Below, piece by piece: positions 1-7,006 of a stretch of 21,668 nucleotides of DNA. Each line of letters begins with the position of its first letter. Position 1 is the first letter of the stretch. Origin of the DNA: Planctomycetaceae bacterium (GTDB lineage: Bacteria; Planctomycetota; Planctomycetia; Pirellulales; UBA1268); contig SIAG01000018.1 in NCBI GenBank assembly GCA_009691925.1, positions 1 to 21,668 on the forward strand, written 5' to 3'. The notes under the pieces were generated by a model. That model was not told the DNA's origin, ran no database searches, and was given only the letters and a program-made list of their open reading frames with translations. The position numbers and the translations under genes are program-made.

Positions 1-170
1 GGCGTTCGAGCGCGGCCCAGGGGGATGGTGGCGGGTGCGGCAGCGGATGTGGAGGAGGCGTTGGTGACAGCGGATGTGGAGGTGGTGGAGACGGAGGTGG
101 TGGAGACGCAGGTGGTGGTGGCTGCGGTGGTGGCGGCTGCGGCGGCTGCGGCGGTGGCGGCGGGGACTGA
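1..170 (+). CDS. C-terminal fragment of a Gly/Cys-rich protein (5' end outside the window)
   Basis: Read in the frame starting at position 3, an open frame runs from the window edge to a TGA at 168-170. It encodes 55 residues, of which 34 are Gly, 6 are Cys and 5 are Asp, with Cys spaced by runs of 2-4 Gly towards the end and a final Asp. This matches the low-complexity Gly/Cys tails of several bacterial membrane protein families, for example proteins carrying the TIGR04222 domain. The other frames give only Val/Ala repeats, so this frame looks like the coding one. The rest of the gene lies upstream and the family cannot be fixed from the tail alone. The function is unknown. Confidence 0.6.
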   Translation, partial: RSSAAQGDGGGCGSGCGGGVGDSGCGGGGDGGGGDAGGGGCGGGGCGGCGGGGGD

Positions 171-206
171 AGGACCGCCGTCGGGGCACCCGCCAGCCCT
201 GTCGCT

Positions 207-215
207 TGGTATGAT
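207..215 (+). promoter_or_regulatory. Extended -10 promoter element upstream of the DUF1549/DUF1553 gene
   Basis: TG at 207-208, one base, then TATGAT at 210-215 fits an extended -10 box (TGnTATAAT) with one mismatch. No good -35 box is seen. Transcription would start near 222. That would leave the ATG at 224 almost leaderless and give the GTG at 296 a leader of about 74 nt. Confidence 0.4.
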
Positions 216-295
216 CCAACTCCATGGGGAGAGACTGCCTGGCACCGACGATCCGACCGGCCGCTGGGGCGATCCGTTCCCGCGGGTCTTGGAAC

Positions 296-2500
296 GTGGA
301 TTGGAAGAGGATCGCCGCGACGCTGGCCACGATCCTCGGGTGGGGCGTTGTCATCCCGGCTGCCATTCCCGCCGCCGACTTTGAAACTGGGGCCGGTGAT
401 GTGCTCCTGCGGCGCTGTCTGGAGTGCCACGGGGCGAGCGATCCCTCGGGGGGGCTCGATCTCTCCCGGGCCGAGGGCCTGCTGGCCGGCGGCGACTCCG
501 GGGCGGTCATCATGCCGGGGAATCCCGCCGCCAGCCCCGTCCTCGCCCGCGTGATCGCCGGCGAGATGCCCCCGCCGAAAAACGGCGTCGACCAAAAGCT
601 CACCGCGGCCGAGATCGATGGCCTCCAGGAATGGATCGCCGCGGGCGCCGTCTGGCCGGAGGAAAGGATCCTCGATCGGTTCGAACGGACGACCGACGCG
701 CGTGGCGGCCGCGACTGGTGGGCGTTCGAGCCGCTCCGCGCCGGGCCACCGCCGACCATGGCGGGCGTCAGCCACCCCATCGATGCCTTCGTCCGCGACC
801 GGCTCGCCCGCGAAGGGATCGCCCCGGCCCCTGCGGCCGACAGGCGTGTGCTCCTCCGCCGGCTGGCCTTTGATCTTGTCGGCTTGCCGCCGACGGCTGA
901 CGAGCTCGATGCCTTCGCCGCCGACTCCGCGCCGGACGCCTATGAAAAACAGGTCGATCGACTCCTCGCCTCCCCCCACTTCGGCGAGCGGCAGGCGCGG
1001 CACTGGCTCGATGTCGCCCGCTTCGCTGAAACCAGTGGCTACGAACGCGATGCCGAGAAGCCCCATGCCTGGCGCTACCGCGATTGGGTCGTGAAGGCCT
1101 TCAACGACGACATGCCCTTCGACCGCTTTGTCCTCGAGCAGCTGGCCGGCGACGAGCTCCCCGATCGCACCGAAGCGACGGCGATCGCCACCGGCTTTCT
1201 GCGCCTCGGCACCTGGGACGACGAGCCGAACGACGCCGAGGATTATCAATACGACCGGCTCGAAGACCTCGTCCATGTCACGAGCACGGCCTTCCTCGGG
1301 CTGACGGTGAAGTGCGCCCGCTGCCATGATCACAAGTTCGACTCGATCACGCAGGCTGATTACTACCGGCTCGCCGCCGCCTTCTGGCCCGGGCCGGTTC
1401 ACAATGGCCGGGCCAAGGCCCTCGGCGGGCCGTCGGCCGAGCAGATCGGCTTCGACGTCCTCGGCTGGACCGACCTCGGTCCGGAGGCCGCGCCGATTCA
1501 CGCTCTGAAAAAGGGTGATCGCCATCGGCCGCTGGCCGAAGTGAAGGCGGGGGCGCCGTCTTTCGTGGCGGCCCTAGCCGGTGATTTCCCCCCCCCGTCG
1601 GCCGATTCCCGCACCACGCTCCGCCGCACCCACCTGGCCCGCTGGATCACCGATCCCCAGAACCCGCTCACACCGCGCGTGATCGTCAACCGACTCTGGC
1701 AGCACCACTTCGGCCAAGGGCTGTGCAAAAACCCCGACAACGTCGGCTTCAATGGCCCGCGACCGGAGTACCGCGAACTGCTCGATTGGCTCGCGGCCGA
1801 TCTTGTCGCCGGGGGCTGGAAGCTGAAATCGCTCCATCGACTGATCGTGACCAGCGCTACCTACCGGCAGGCCTCGGTCTATCCCGACGAGGTGCGAAGC
1901 GCCGATCTCGACCCGGGCAACACGCTCCTGTGGCGGGCCGACCGGCGCCGGCTCGATGCTGAGAGCCTCCGCGACGCGATCCTCGCCGTGTCGGGCGACC
2001 TCGATCCCCGCCTCGGCGGCCCGAGCTTCAAGGCGCCGATCGACGCCGAAGCGCTCGAGGGGCTGTCGATGAAGGGGGGAGCCTATCAACCCTCGCCGCC
2101 GGAGGAGTGCCGGCGCCGCAGCCTCTACATGTTTACGAAGCGCGGCCTGATCGTGCCGCTGATGACGACCTTCGACCAGTGCGACACGACGGTGCCGACC
2201 GGGAAACGCGACGTGACGATCGTGGCCCTCCAGGCGCTCTCGCTGCTCAACAACGGCTGGGTGCGCGGGGAAGCCGATGCGAGCGCGGGGCGGGTCCTCG
2301 CGGCGGCCACCGAGGCCGGGCCCCGTGTCGACGATGCCTGGCGGCGTGTTCTCGGCCGGTTGCCGACGGCTATGGAAAAGAAAGCGGCCCTGACCCATGT
2401 GACGACGCAGATAGCAGGGGACCCGGCCCGCGAGCGGCTCGCCTGGGCGTCGCTGTGTCAGGTGCTCTTCAACACCAATGAGTTTCTCTCGATCGACTGA
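296..2500 (+). CDS. PSCyt1-DUF1549-DUF1553 domain protein (planctomycete cytochrome-type)
   Basis: This is a secreted protein of 734 residues if it starts at the GTG at 296. That start puts a hydrophobic signal peptide (about residues 5-26, ending AIPAA) at the N-terminus. An in-frame ATG at 224 would add 24 residues; neither start has a clear ribosome binding site. A haem-type CxxCH motif (CLECH) lies at 41-45, inside a PSCyt1-like region. The DUF1549 (PSCyt2) region begins near residue 160 and carries the family's second CxxCH (KCARCH, Cys340/Cys343/His344). DUF1553 (PSD1) runs from about 440 to the C-terminus, with PLTPRVIVNRLWQHHFG as its hallmark. Many relatives have an extra insert domain between PSCyt1 and DUF1549 that is absent here, so this is a compact form. 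The biochemical role of the family is not established; c-type haem binding is inferred from the motifs. The DUF1501 gene follows directly. Confidence 0.93.
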   Translation: MDWKRIAATLATILGWGVVIPAAIPAADFETGAGDVLLRRCLECHGASDPSGGLDLSRAEGLLAGGDSGAVIMPGNPAASPVLARVIAGEMPPPKNGVDQKLTAAEIDGLQEWIAAGAVWPEERILDRFERTTDARGGRDWWAFEPLRAGPPPTMAGVSHPIDAFVRDRLAREGIAPAPAADRRVLLRRLAFDLVGLPPTADELDAFAADSAPDAYEKQVDRLLASPHFGERQARHWLDVARFAETSGYERDAEKPHAWRYRDWVVKAFNDDMPFDRFVLEQLAGDELPDRTEATAIATGFLRLGTWDDEPNDAEDYQYDRLEDLVHVTSTAFLGLTVKCARCHDHKFDSITQADYYRLAAAFWPGPVHNGRAKALGGPSAEQIGFDVLGWTDLGPEAAPIHALKKGDRHRPLAEVKAGAPSFVAALAGDFPPPSADSRTTLRRTHLARWITDPQNPLTPRVIVNRLWQHHFGQGLCKNPDNVGFNGPRPEYRELLDWLAADLVAGGWKLKSLHRLIVTSATYRQASVYPDEVRSADLDPGNTLLWRADRRRLDAESLRDAILAVSGDLDPRLGGPSFKAPIDAEALEGLSMKGGAYQPSPPEECRRRSLYMFTKRGLIVPLMTTFDQCDTTVPTGKRDVTIVALQALSLLNNGWVRGEADASAGRVLAAATEAGPRVDDAWRRVLGRLPTAMEKKAALTHVTTQIAGDPARERLAWASLCQVLFNTNEFLSID

Positions 2501-2511
2501 TCGGCTTTTCC

Positions 2512-2516
2512 GAGGG
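2512..2516 (+). promoter_or_regulatory. Ribosome binding site deciding the DUF1501 start
   Basis: GAGGG lies 9 nt before the ATG at 2526. The upstream in-frame ATG at 2478, inside the preceding gene, has no such site, so 2526 is preferred. Confidence 0.5.
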
Positions 2517-2525
2517 CGCCTCCCG

Positions 2526-3998
2526 ATGCCATTCCACCGACCTCTCCTCAGCCCCGCCTTCCCCTGCGGCCTCTCGCGCCGTGAGGCGATCTGGGAGATG
2601 GGGGCCGGATTCGCCGGGCTCGCGCTGTCGGCGCTTCTGGAGCGGGATGGTTTTTTTGCCCGCCATGCCGCGGGAGCGACGCCGCTGGCCAATCCGCTCG
2701 CTCCCAGGCCCGCGCATCAGGCCGTGCCGGTTAAGAGCGTCATCTTCCTGCTCATGAACGGCGCCCCGAGCCACGTCGATACCTTCGACCCGAAGCCGAC
2801 GCTCGAGAAATATGCCGGCCAGACGATCCCCGCGGAGATGAAGTTCATCAATTCCGGCGGCCGGGCGATGGGCAAGCTCACCCCGGCCTGCCGGCCGTTC
2901 AAGGCCTGTGGGCAAAGCGGGATCCCGATCTCCGACTTCTTCCCGAAATTGCGCGAGCATGCCGACAAGATGGCGGTGATCCGCTCCTGCCACACCGACA
3001 CCCATGCCCACGGCTCGGCGCTGGTGCAGATGAACACCGGCAAGCCGCTCATCGGCCGGCCGTCGCTGGGGAGCTGGGTGGTCTATGGCCTCGGCACGGA
3101 AAACCAGGACATGCCGGGCTATGTCGTCCTCCTCGACAAACGGGGCGGGCCGATCGGCGGGCAACCGAACTGGTCGAGCGGCTTCATGCCGGCGAGTTTT
3201 CAGGGGACGCTCTTCCGCCCCGTCGGCAATCCGATCCTCGATCTCGCCGTGCCGGCCGACCTCGGCCGCGCCGGCCAGCGCCAGCAGCTCGATCTCCTTG
3301 CCGCCCTCAACGACGAGCACATGAGAAGCCGTCCCGGCGGCACGGAGCTCGCTGCCCGCGCGGCCAGCTACGAGCTCGCCTACCGGATGCAGGCGGAGGC
3401 GCCGGCAGCGGTCGATCTCGGCGCGGAGACGGCGGCAACGCTCGACGCCTACGGTGTCAATCAGGAGCCGACGGCGGAGTTTGGTCGCAACTGCCTGATT
3501 GCCAGGCGCCTCGTTGAGCGCGGCGTACGCTTCGTGCAGCTCTACTCCGGCGGCGGCCATCTCGAGGAGACGTGGGACGCCCACGAGAGTGTCGAAAAAA
3601 ACCACGGCCGGCATGCCGGCGAGACCGACCAGCCGATTGCGGCGCTGCTGACGGATCTCGAGCAGCGCGGCCTCCTCGACTCGACGCTCGTTGTCTGGGG
3701 GGGAGAGTTCGGGCGGATGCCGTTCAGCGAGGGAGAAGGGAAGCCGGGGCGCAACCACAATCCCTACGGCTTCTCGATGTGGATGGCCGGCGGCGGCGTC
3801 AAAGGGGGCACGATCTACGGCGCCACCGATGAGCTCGGCTTCGCGGCGGTGGAGAACCGGGTCCACGTCCACGACATCCACGCCACGATCCTGGCGCTGT
3901 TGGGCCTCGACCACACCCGGCTCACCTATTTCCACCAGGGGCGCGACGACCGCCTCACCGACGTCTACGGCCGCGTGATCACGGAGATCGTGGCGTAG
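2526..3998 (+). CDS. DUF1501 domain-containing protein (alkaline phosphatase/sulfatase-fold)
   Basis: This 490-residue protein belongs to the DUF1501 family, whose fold is related to alkaline phosphatases and sulfatases. The N-terminus has a twin Arg (SRRE, residues 17-20) followed by a Gly/Ala/Leu-rich hydrophobic stretch (about 25-38), which suggests Tat-type export. Recognisable motifs in order are LLMNGAPSHVDTFDPKP, HTDTHAHGSALVQMNTG, a GGGHLEETWDAH segment, WGGEFGRMP (usually GRTP) and GRNHNPYGFSMWMAGGGVKGG near the C-terminus. The gene follows the DUF1549/DUF1553 stop by 25 nt, and this pairing is very common in planctomycete genomes, so the two are probably cotranscribed and act together. 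The start at 2526 is chosen for its GAGGG site; ATG 2478 would add 16 residues and overlap the upstream gene. The substrate is unknown. Confidence 0.93.
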   Translation: MPFHRPLLSPAFPCGLSRREAIWEMGAGFAGLALSALLERDGFFARHAAGATPLANPLAPRPAHQAVPVKSVIFLLMNGAPSHVDTFDPKPTLEKYAGQTIPAEMKFINSGGRAMGKLTPACRPFKACGQSGIPISDFFPKLREHADKMAVIRSCHTDTHAHGSALVQMNTGKPLIGRPSLGSWVVYGLGTENQDMPGYVVLLDKRGGPIGGQPNWSSGFMPASFQGTLFRPVGNPILDLAVPADLGRAGQRQQLDLLAALNDEHMRSRPGGTELAARAASYELAYRMQAEAPAAVDLGAETAATLDAYGVNQEPTAEFGRNCLIARRLVERGVRFVQLYSGGGHLEETWDAHESVEKNHGRHAGETDQPIAALLTDLEQRGLLDSTLVVWGGEFGRMPFSEGEGKPGRNHNPYGFSMWMAGGGVKGGTIYGATDELGFAAVENRVHVHDIHATILALLGLDHTRLTYFHQGRDDRLTDVYGRVITEIVA

Positions 3999-4045
3999 CG
4001 AAGGTGACGGACCCCCCTGTTCTGCCGCCGCCGATGCCCATGCGC

Positions 4046-4074
4046 CGCCGCCTTGTCCGACGTTGCCGGCGGCG
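4046..4074. terminator. Possible terminator stem-loop between convergent genes
   Basis: CGCCGCC at 4046-4052 pairs with GGCGGCG at 4068-4074 across a 15-nt loop, 47 nt after the DUF1501 stop and just past the 3' end of the convergent toxin gene. There is no T-tract, so intrinsic termination is uncertain. Confidence 0.25.
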
Positions 4075-4083
4075 ACCGGCCAA

Positions 4084-4380
4084 TCAGTCCCTCTCCTGCC
4101 AGGCGGACGGATCTCGGCCACCGAACATGATCGCCACCACCACGATCTTGGCCCCGTCGAGCCGGTAGTGGATCACGTAGGGAAATCGGTGGAGACGGAG
4201 GGAGCGGATATGGTCGGCGTCTGCGGCAACCCAGTCGGGATTCTGCTCGATCCGACGGAGAGCATCGGAACAGGCTCCGAGGAATGCCTTCCCGAGGCCC
4301 TCAGACCGCTCGTCGTACCACCGCCTCGCCGAGTCGAGGTCATCGACAACTTCCGGAAGAAAACGCACCGACGAGCTCAT
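4084..4380 (-). CDS. Type II toxin-antitoxin system toxin, RelE/ParE family
   Basis: The product has 98 residues, the usual size for RelE/ParE toxins. The N-terminal helical part carries VRFLPEVVDDLDSARRWYDE, and the C-terminal strands carry RSLRLHRFPYVIHYRLDG followed by VVAIMFGGRDPSAW, where relatives have the typical HxRRDP-like ending. RelE members cleave mRNA at the ribosome and ParE members poison gyrase; the sequence alone does not say which applies. The ATG start overlaps the antitoxin stop by 4 nt (ATGA), so the pair is translationally coupled with the antitoxin first. The ORF is intact with no sign of decay. Confidence 0.9.
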   Translation of the reverse strand: MSSSVRFLPEVVDDLDSARRWYDERSEGLGKAFLGACSDALRRIEQNPDWVAADADHIRSLRLHRFPYVIHYRLDGAKIVVVAIMFGGRDPSAWQERD

Positions 4381-4601
4381 CCCCGGTCACGCAGCCTGTC
4401 GAGGACTTCGCCCCACGTGAGCGTGTTGTCGGGCGCCCGCTCGTAGGCGGCGATCCGCCGCCGGATCTCCTCCCGCTGCTCGGGGCTGATCGGCAGCGGC
4501 GTTTCCACGGGGATGCTGTTCCAGAGGGATTCCACGACCCGCAACCGGTCGGCGACAGGCAGGGCGGTGAGCTCCGAAAGCGTGCGGTCGAAGTCGATCA
4601 T
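4377..4601 (-). CDS. Antitoxin, addiction module component (TIGR02574/PF09720 type)
   Basis: This is a 74-residue acidic protein of the short addiction-module component family that pairs with RelE/ParE toxins. The N-terminal half has the family pattern of a helix reading LPVADRLRVVESLWNSI (residues 14-30). A second helix (PEQREEIRRRIAAYERAP) follows, then the C-terminal TWGEVLDRLR segment that normally wraps the toxin. The ATG at 4601 is chosen because AGAGGA lies 10 nt upstream; a TTG three codons earlier is less likely. The gene overlaps the toxin gene by 4 nt. Such antitoxins are normally unstable and repress their own operon with the toxin as corepressor; that is family knowledge, not shown here. 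Confidence 0.88.
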   Translation of the reverse strand: MIDFDRTLSELTALPVADRLRVVESLWNSIPVETPLPISPEQREEIRRRIAAYERAPDNTLTWGEVLDRLRDRG

Positions 4602-4625
4602 AGATCCCAAGTCCTCTCTTGTTGA

Positions 4626-4655
4626 AACGTAGCATGGTGCCTAGGCCCCTCACAA
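4626..4655 (-). promoter_or_regulatory. Candidate promoter of the toxin-antitoxin operon
   Basis: On the minus strand TTGTGA (4655-4650) and TACGTT (4631-4626) are separated by 18 bp, and the -10-like box is preceded by TG plus one base. Both boxes match the sigma-70 consensus only partly. The site lies 25 nt before the antitoxin start. Confidence 0.3.
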
Positions 4656-4726
4656 CTTATGTCGCCGTTGGGCTGACGTCGCTGGCGTGTGCCGCGGTCG
4701 GGCGAATGCTGTCCGTGCCCCGGCCC

Positions 4727-6133
4727 CTACTGCTTCTTGCGTTCCCAGGTCTTTCCGAGCTTGTAGCGCTGCGCACGATCGGCAATCTCTGCGTTCTTCG
4801 TCGTGGCGAGCACCTTGTCGAGGGCCGCCATGAACTCGTCCTTGTTGCCATCGCGGAGCTTGCGCTGGTGCGCCAATTCGACGATGCTCTGGCAGGCCGA
4901 TTCGGCAAGAGTGGGCTGGTTCACGTAAGGGAGAACGTATCGGAGGGTTTCCACGGTGCGGATGGCACTGGCCCTCTCGAGCAATCGCCCTCGGTCCTGA
5001 TCCCGTCGGCAGAGGGACATCGTCTGCTCGACCAGCGCCAGTTTCCCGGCGGGGTCGAGCGAGTTGTTGGGCAACGGGGCGATGCGGATCAGGCCACCAA
5101 GAAGCATCTCCCGCTCCTCCTCGGTGGAGGCTTGTGCGACGAGGTGCAGGAGCCTGTCCTTCACCGTGGCATCGGGCCAGCGGGCCAGCGCCACCAGGCC
5201 GAGCTTCCGATCCGCGGCGTCGGGGCTGGCGATCAGGCCGTCGACAATCTCGAGCACCGCCGGCCCGCCGACGCGGGCGAGCGTCGGCAGCAGCACCTCC
5301 CGAGCGGCGGGATCGGCGGCCTTGAAGCGATCGAGAAGCGCTGCAGCAGCGAGGTTCTTGCTGCGGTGTTCCTTACAGACCTGCACGATCGCCCGGTCGG
5401 CGTCGCTGCGCTCGGCATCGGTCCGCGCTGCCAGCAACCCGGCCACCATGCCGGGGATCTGCTCAGGCCCCCCCATCGCCCCCAGCGACCTCATGGCCGC
5501 ATTACGGACGTCGGCGTCAGCGTCGACGGCGGCGGCCACCAAGGCCGGCAGCGCCGAGGTCTCCCGCCGCTCGGAGAGGATGCCCACGATCGCCAGTCGC
5601 TGCGGACCAGAGCGGGCCTCGTCGCCAAGTGCGATCGCCAATCGCGGTGACACGATGTCGGAGCGGATGGCCACCAGCGCCCCGCGGGCTGCGTCGACGG
5701 TGCCAGCCTCACCCGAAAGCAGCGACTCCAAAAAAGGAACCTCGTCGGATCCACCCAGTGCCGCCACGCCGCGGATCGCCGCCGCCCGGACGACGGCCTC
5801 GGCCGGCCCCTGCGCCATGGCCATGATGGCCGGGAGGGCAGCCTTGTCACCGCGATCAGCGAGCGCCGCGAGGAGCGCTGCCTGGTCCTGGCTTCGCTCC
5901 AGCCCAGGCAGCACCACCTCGGCGAGTTCGCGCGTGAAATCCTCCCCTTTCAGTCCGCCCCGCACCTTCTCCAGGGCCACCGGCAGCAGGTCGGCATCAC
6001 CGGAACGAATCAGTTCGATGACGCTGTCGAGGACGTCGCGCGATGGGGGCTCGCCAGCCTCTGCAGCCAGCAGCGACGGCGGCGCGAAGGCGAGCAGGAT
6101 GACAAGGCAAACCACGGCGAGGACACGGCGCAT
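4727..6133 (-). CDS. Secreted HEAT-repeat protein
   Basis: This 468-residue protein starts with a clear signal peptide (MRRVLAVVCLVILLAFAPPS, cleavage near LLAAEA). The remainder is a chain of alpha-helical repeats with the HEAT/PBS pattern: Ala/Leu-rich helices separated by DAD, GDKAALPAI, VRNAAMRSLGAMGG and similar turns, most regular between about residues 90 and 330. The C-terminus ends in a charged stretch (DRAQRYKLGKTWERKKQ). HEAT repeats usually act as protein-binding scaffolds; no catalytic motif is seen. The ATG at 6133 is preferred, with AAAGG 5 nt upstream; a GTG two codons earlier is possible. It is the last gene of a probable operon, 51 nt after another HEAT-repeat gene and downstream of a Gfo/Idh/MocA oxidoreductase gene. 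Confidence 0.82.
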   Translation of the reverse strand: MRRVLAVVCLVILLAFAPPSLLAAEAGEPPSRDVLDSVIELIRSGDADLLPVALEKVRGGLKGEDFTRELAEVVLPGLERSQDQAALLAALADRGDKAALPAIMAMAQGPAEAVVRAAAIRGVAALGGSDEVPFLESLLSGEAGTVDAARGALVAIRSDIVSPRLAIALGDEARSGPQRLAIVGILSERRETSALPALVAAAVDADADVRNAAMRSLGAMGGPEQIPGMVAGLLAARTDAERSDADRAIVQVCKEHRSKNLAAAALLDRFKAADPAAREVLLPTLARVGGPAVLEIVDGLIASPDAADRKLGLVALARWPDATVKDRLLHLVAQASTEEEREMLLGGLIRIAPLPNNSLDPAGKLALVEQTMSLCRRDQDRGRLLERASAIRTVETLRYVLPYVNQPTLAESACQSIVELAHQRKLRDGNKDEFMAALDKVLATTKNAEIADRAQRYKLGKTWERKKQ

Positions 6134-6184
6134 GGGCACCTTTCACGGGGGGAGTGGCGACCGGCTGGCTGAACAAGGGCCTGC

Positions 6185-6913
6185 CTATTCCGCAGCGGCC
6201 AGCAAGCCACGTTTCGCCGCGACCCGCACGGCTCGCTCTCGATGCGTCTTCGGTGCGTCGCCGATGGAGGCGCTGATCGAAGAATAGATCGCCTTGGCGG
6301 CTTTCCGATCTCCCTTGGCCAGAAAGGCCTCGGCGCACGCCAGCCGGGCGTCGACGACGGCCGCGGCCATGTCTCCGGCAGGCTTGGCGGCGGCGAGCGC
6401 CGCGGCGGCTTCCGGGGTCGATAAGGTTCCCAGCGCCGCCGCTGCGGCCGCCGCAATCGTCGCGTCGCCCCCGAGTAGGTTGGAGATCGCCGCCACACTC
6501 TGAAGGTCGCCACGGGAGGCGAGCGAGGAAATCATGCCGATCTTGAGGCTGCCCTCGACCACTCCCAGCGCCTTCCGCAGGGCGGCGGCGGCCTCGGGGA
6601 GATCGATCCGCTCCAGGGCAAAGCGGGCCATGTGCGAGTTGTCGGCGTCGGTCAGCAGGGCGGCAAGGGCCGGCACCGACACCGCAGTGCCGATCATCGC
6701 CAGCTTCCGGCAGACATATTCCTTCGTGGCCCGGCTCGTGCTGCCAGCCAGCAGCGCCCCGAATCGTTTCTCGAGTTCGCCACGCAGGGAGGCATCGCCA
6801 TGGGCGGCCACGGCGGCGGCGTCGATGGACTTGAAGAAATCGGCGTCAGCGCCCCAATCGAAGCCCGCGAGGGCAATGAAGGGGGCATCGAGAGAGTTGA
6901 GGTCGAAGGCCAT
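6185..6913 (-). CDS. HEAT-repeat protein, no signal peptide seen
   Basis: This is a 242-residue alpha-helical protein with HEAT-like repeats, best seen in VSVPALAALLTDADNSHMARFALERI, PEAAAALRKALG and the Ala-rich segments around residues 150-210. The C-terminal part (AEAFLAKGDRKAAKAIYSSI) resembles a TPR-like helix pair. The N-terminus (MAFDLNSLDAPFIALAGFDW) is not a typical signal peptide, unlike the HEAT protein encoded next. The ATG at 6913 is used; a GTG three codons upstream is an alternative, and no strong ribosome binding site is visible for either. It lies between the oxidoreductase gene (80-nt gap) and the longer HEAT gene (51-nt gap) on the same strand. Its molecular role is unknown. 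Confidence 0.75.
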   Translation of the reverse strand: MAFDLNSLDAPFIALAGFDWGADADFFKSIDAAAVAAHGDASLRGELEKRFGALLAGSTSRATKEYVCRKLAMIGTAVSVPALAALLTDADNSHMARFALERIDLPEAAAALRKALGVVEGSLKIGMISSLASRGDLQSVAAISNLLGGDATIAAAAAAALGTLSTPEAAAALAAAKPAGDMAAAVVDARLACAEAFLAKGDRKAAKAIYSSISASIGDAPKTHRERAVRVAAKRGLLAAAE

Positions 6914-6980
6914 GAGTGGCACCCGCGGTATGGGGAATGATCGGAGCGAGGAATTGGAAGCCGATACGGTCGCTGTCTTC

Positions 6981-7006
6981 AGAGAATCCAGCTTTAGAGA
7001 ATCCAG
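6981..7006. repeat. 11-bp direct repeat duplicating the end of an ORF
   Basis: AGAGAATCCAG occurs at 6981-6991 and 6996-7006, a 15-bp period. On the minus strand the copies read TGG ATT CTC TAA and, 15 bp on in the same frame, TGG ATT CTC TGA. The last three codons of the oxidoreductase gene are thus repeated beyond its stop. Confidence 0.8.

Noticed and set aside
1..170. CRISPR array or minisatellite in the GGT/GGC-rich stretch
   Set aside because: The units are irregular in length and sequence and are explained by Gly codons; there are no spacers.
25..384. Val/Ala-rich open frame of 119 codons at the left edge
   Set aside because: It is an out-of-frame reading of the Gly/Cys tail and the following intergenic DNA. 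The repeat is explained better by the frame ending at 170.
2469..4121. Minus-strand open frame of 550 codons opposite the DUF1501 gene
   Set aside because: The plus strand shows an unmistakable DUF1501 protein. The antisense product is Arg/Ala/Gly-rich and matches no family.
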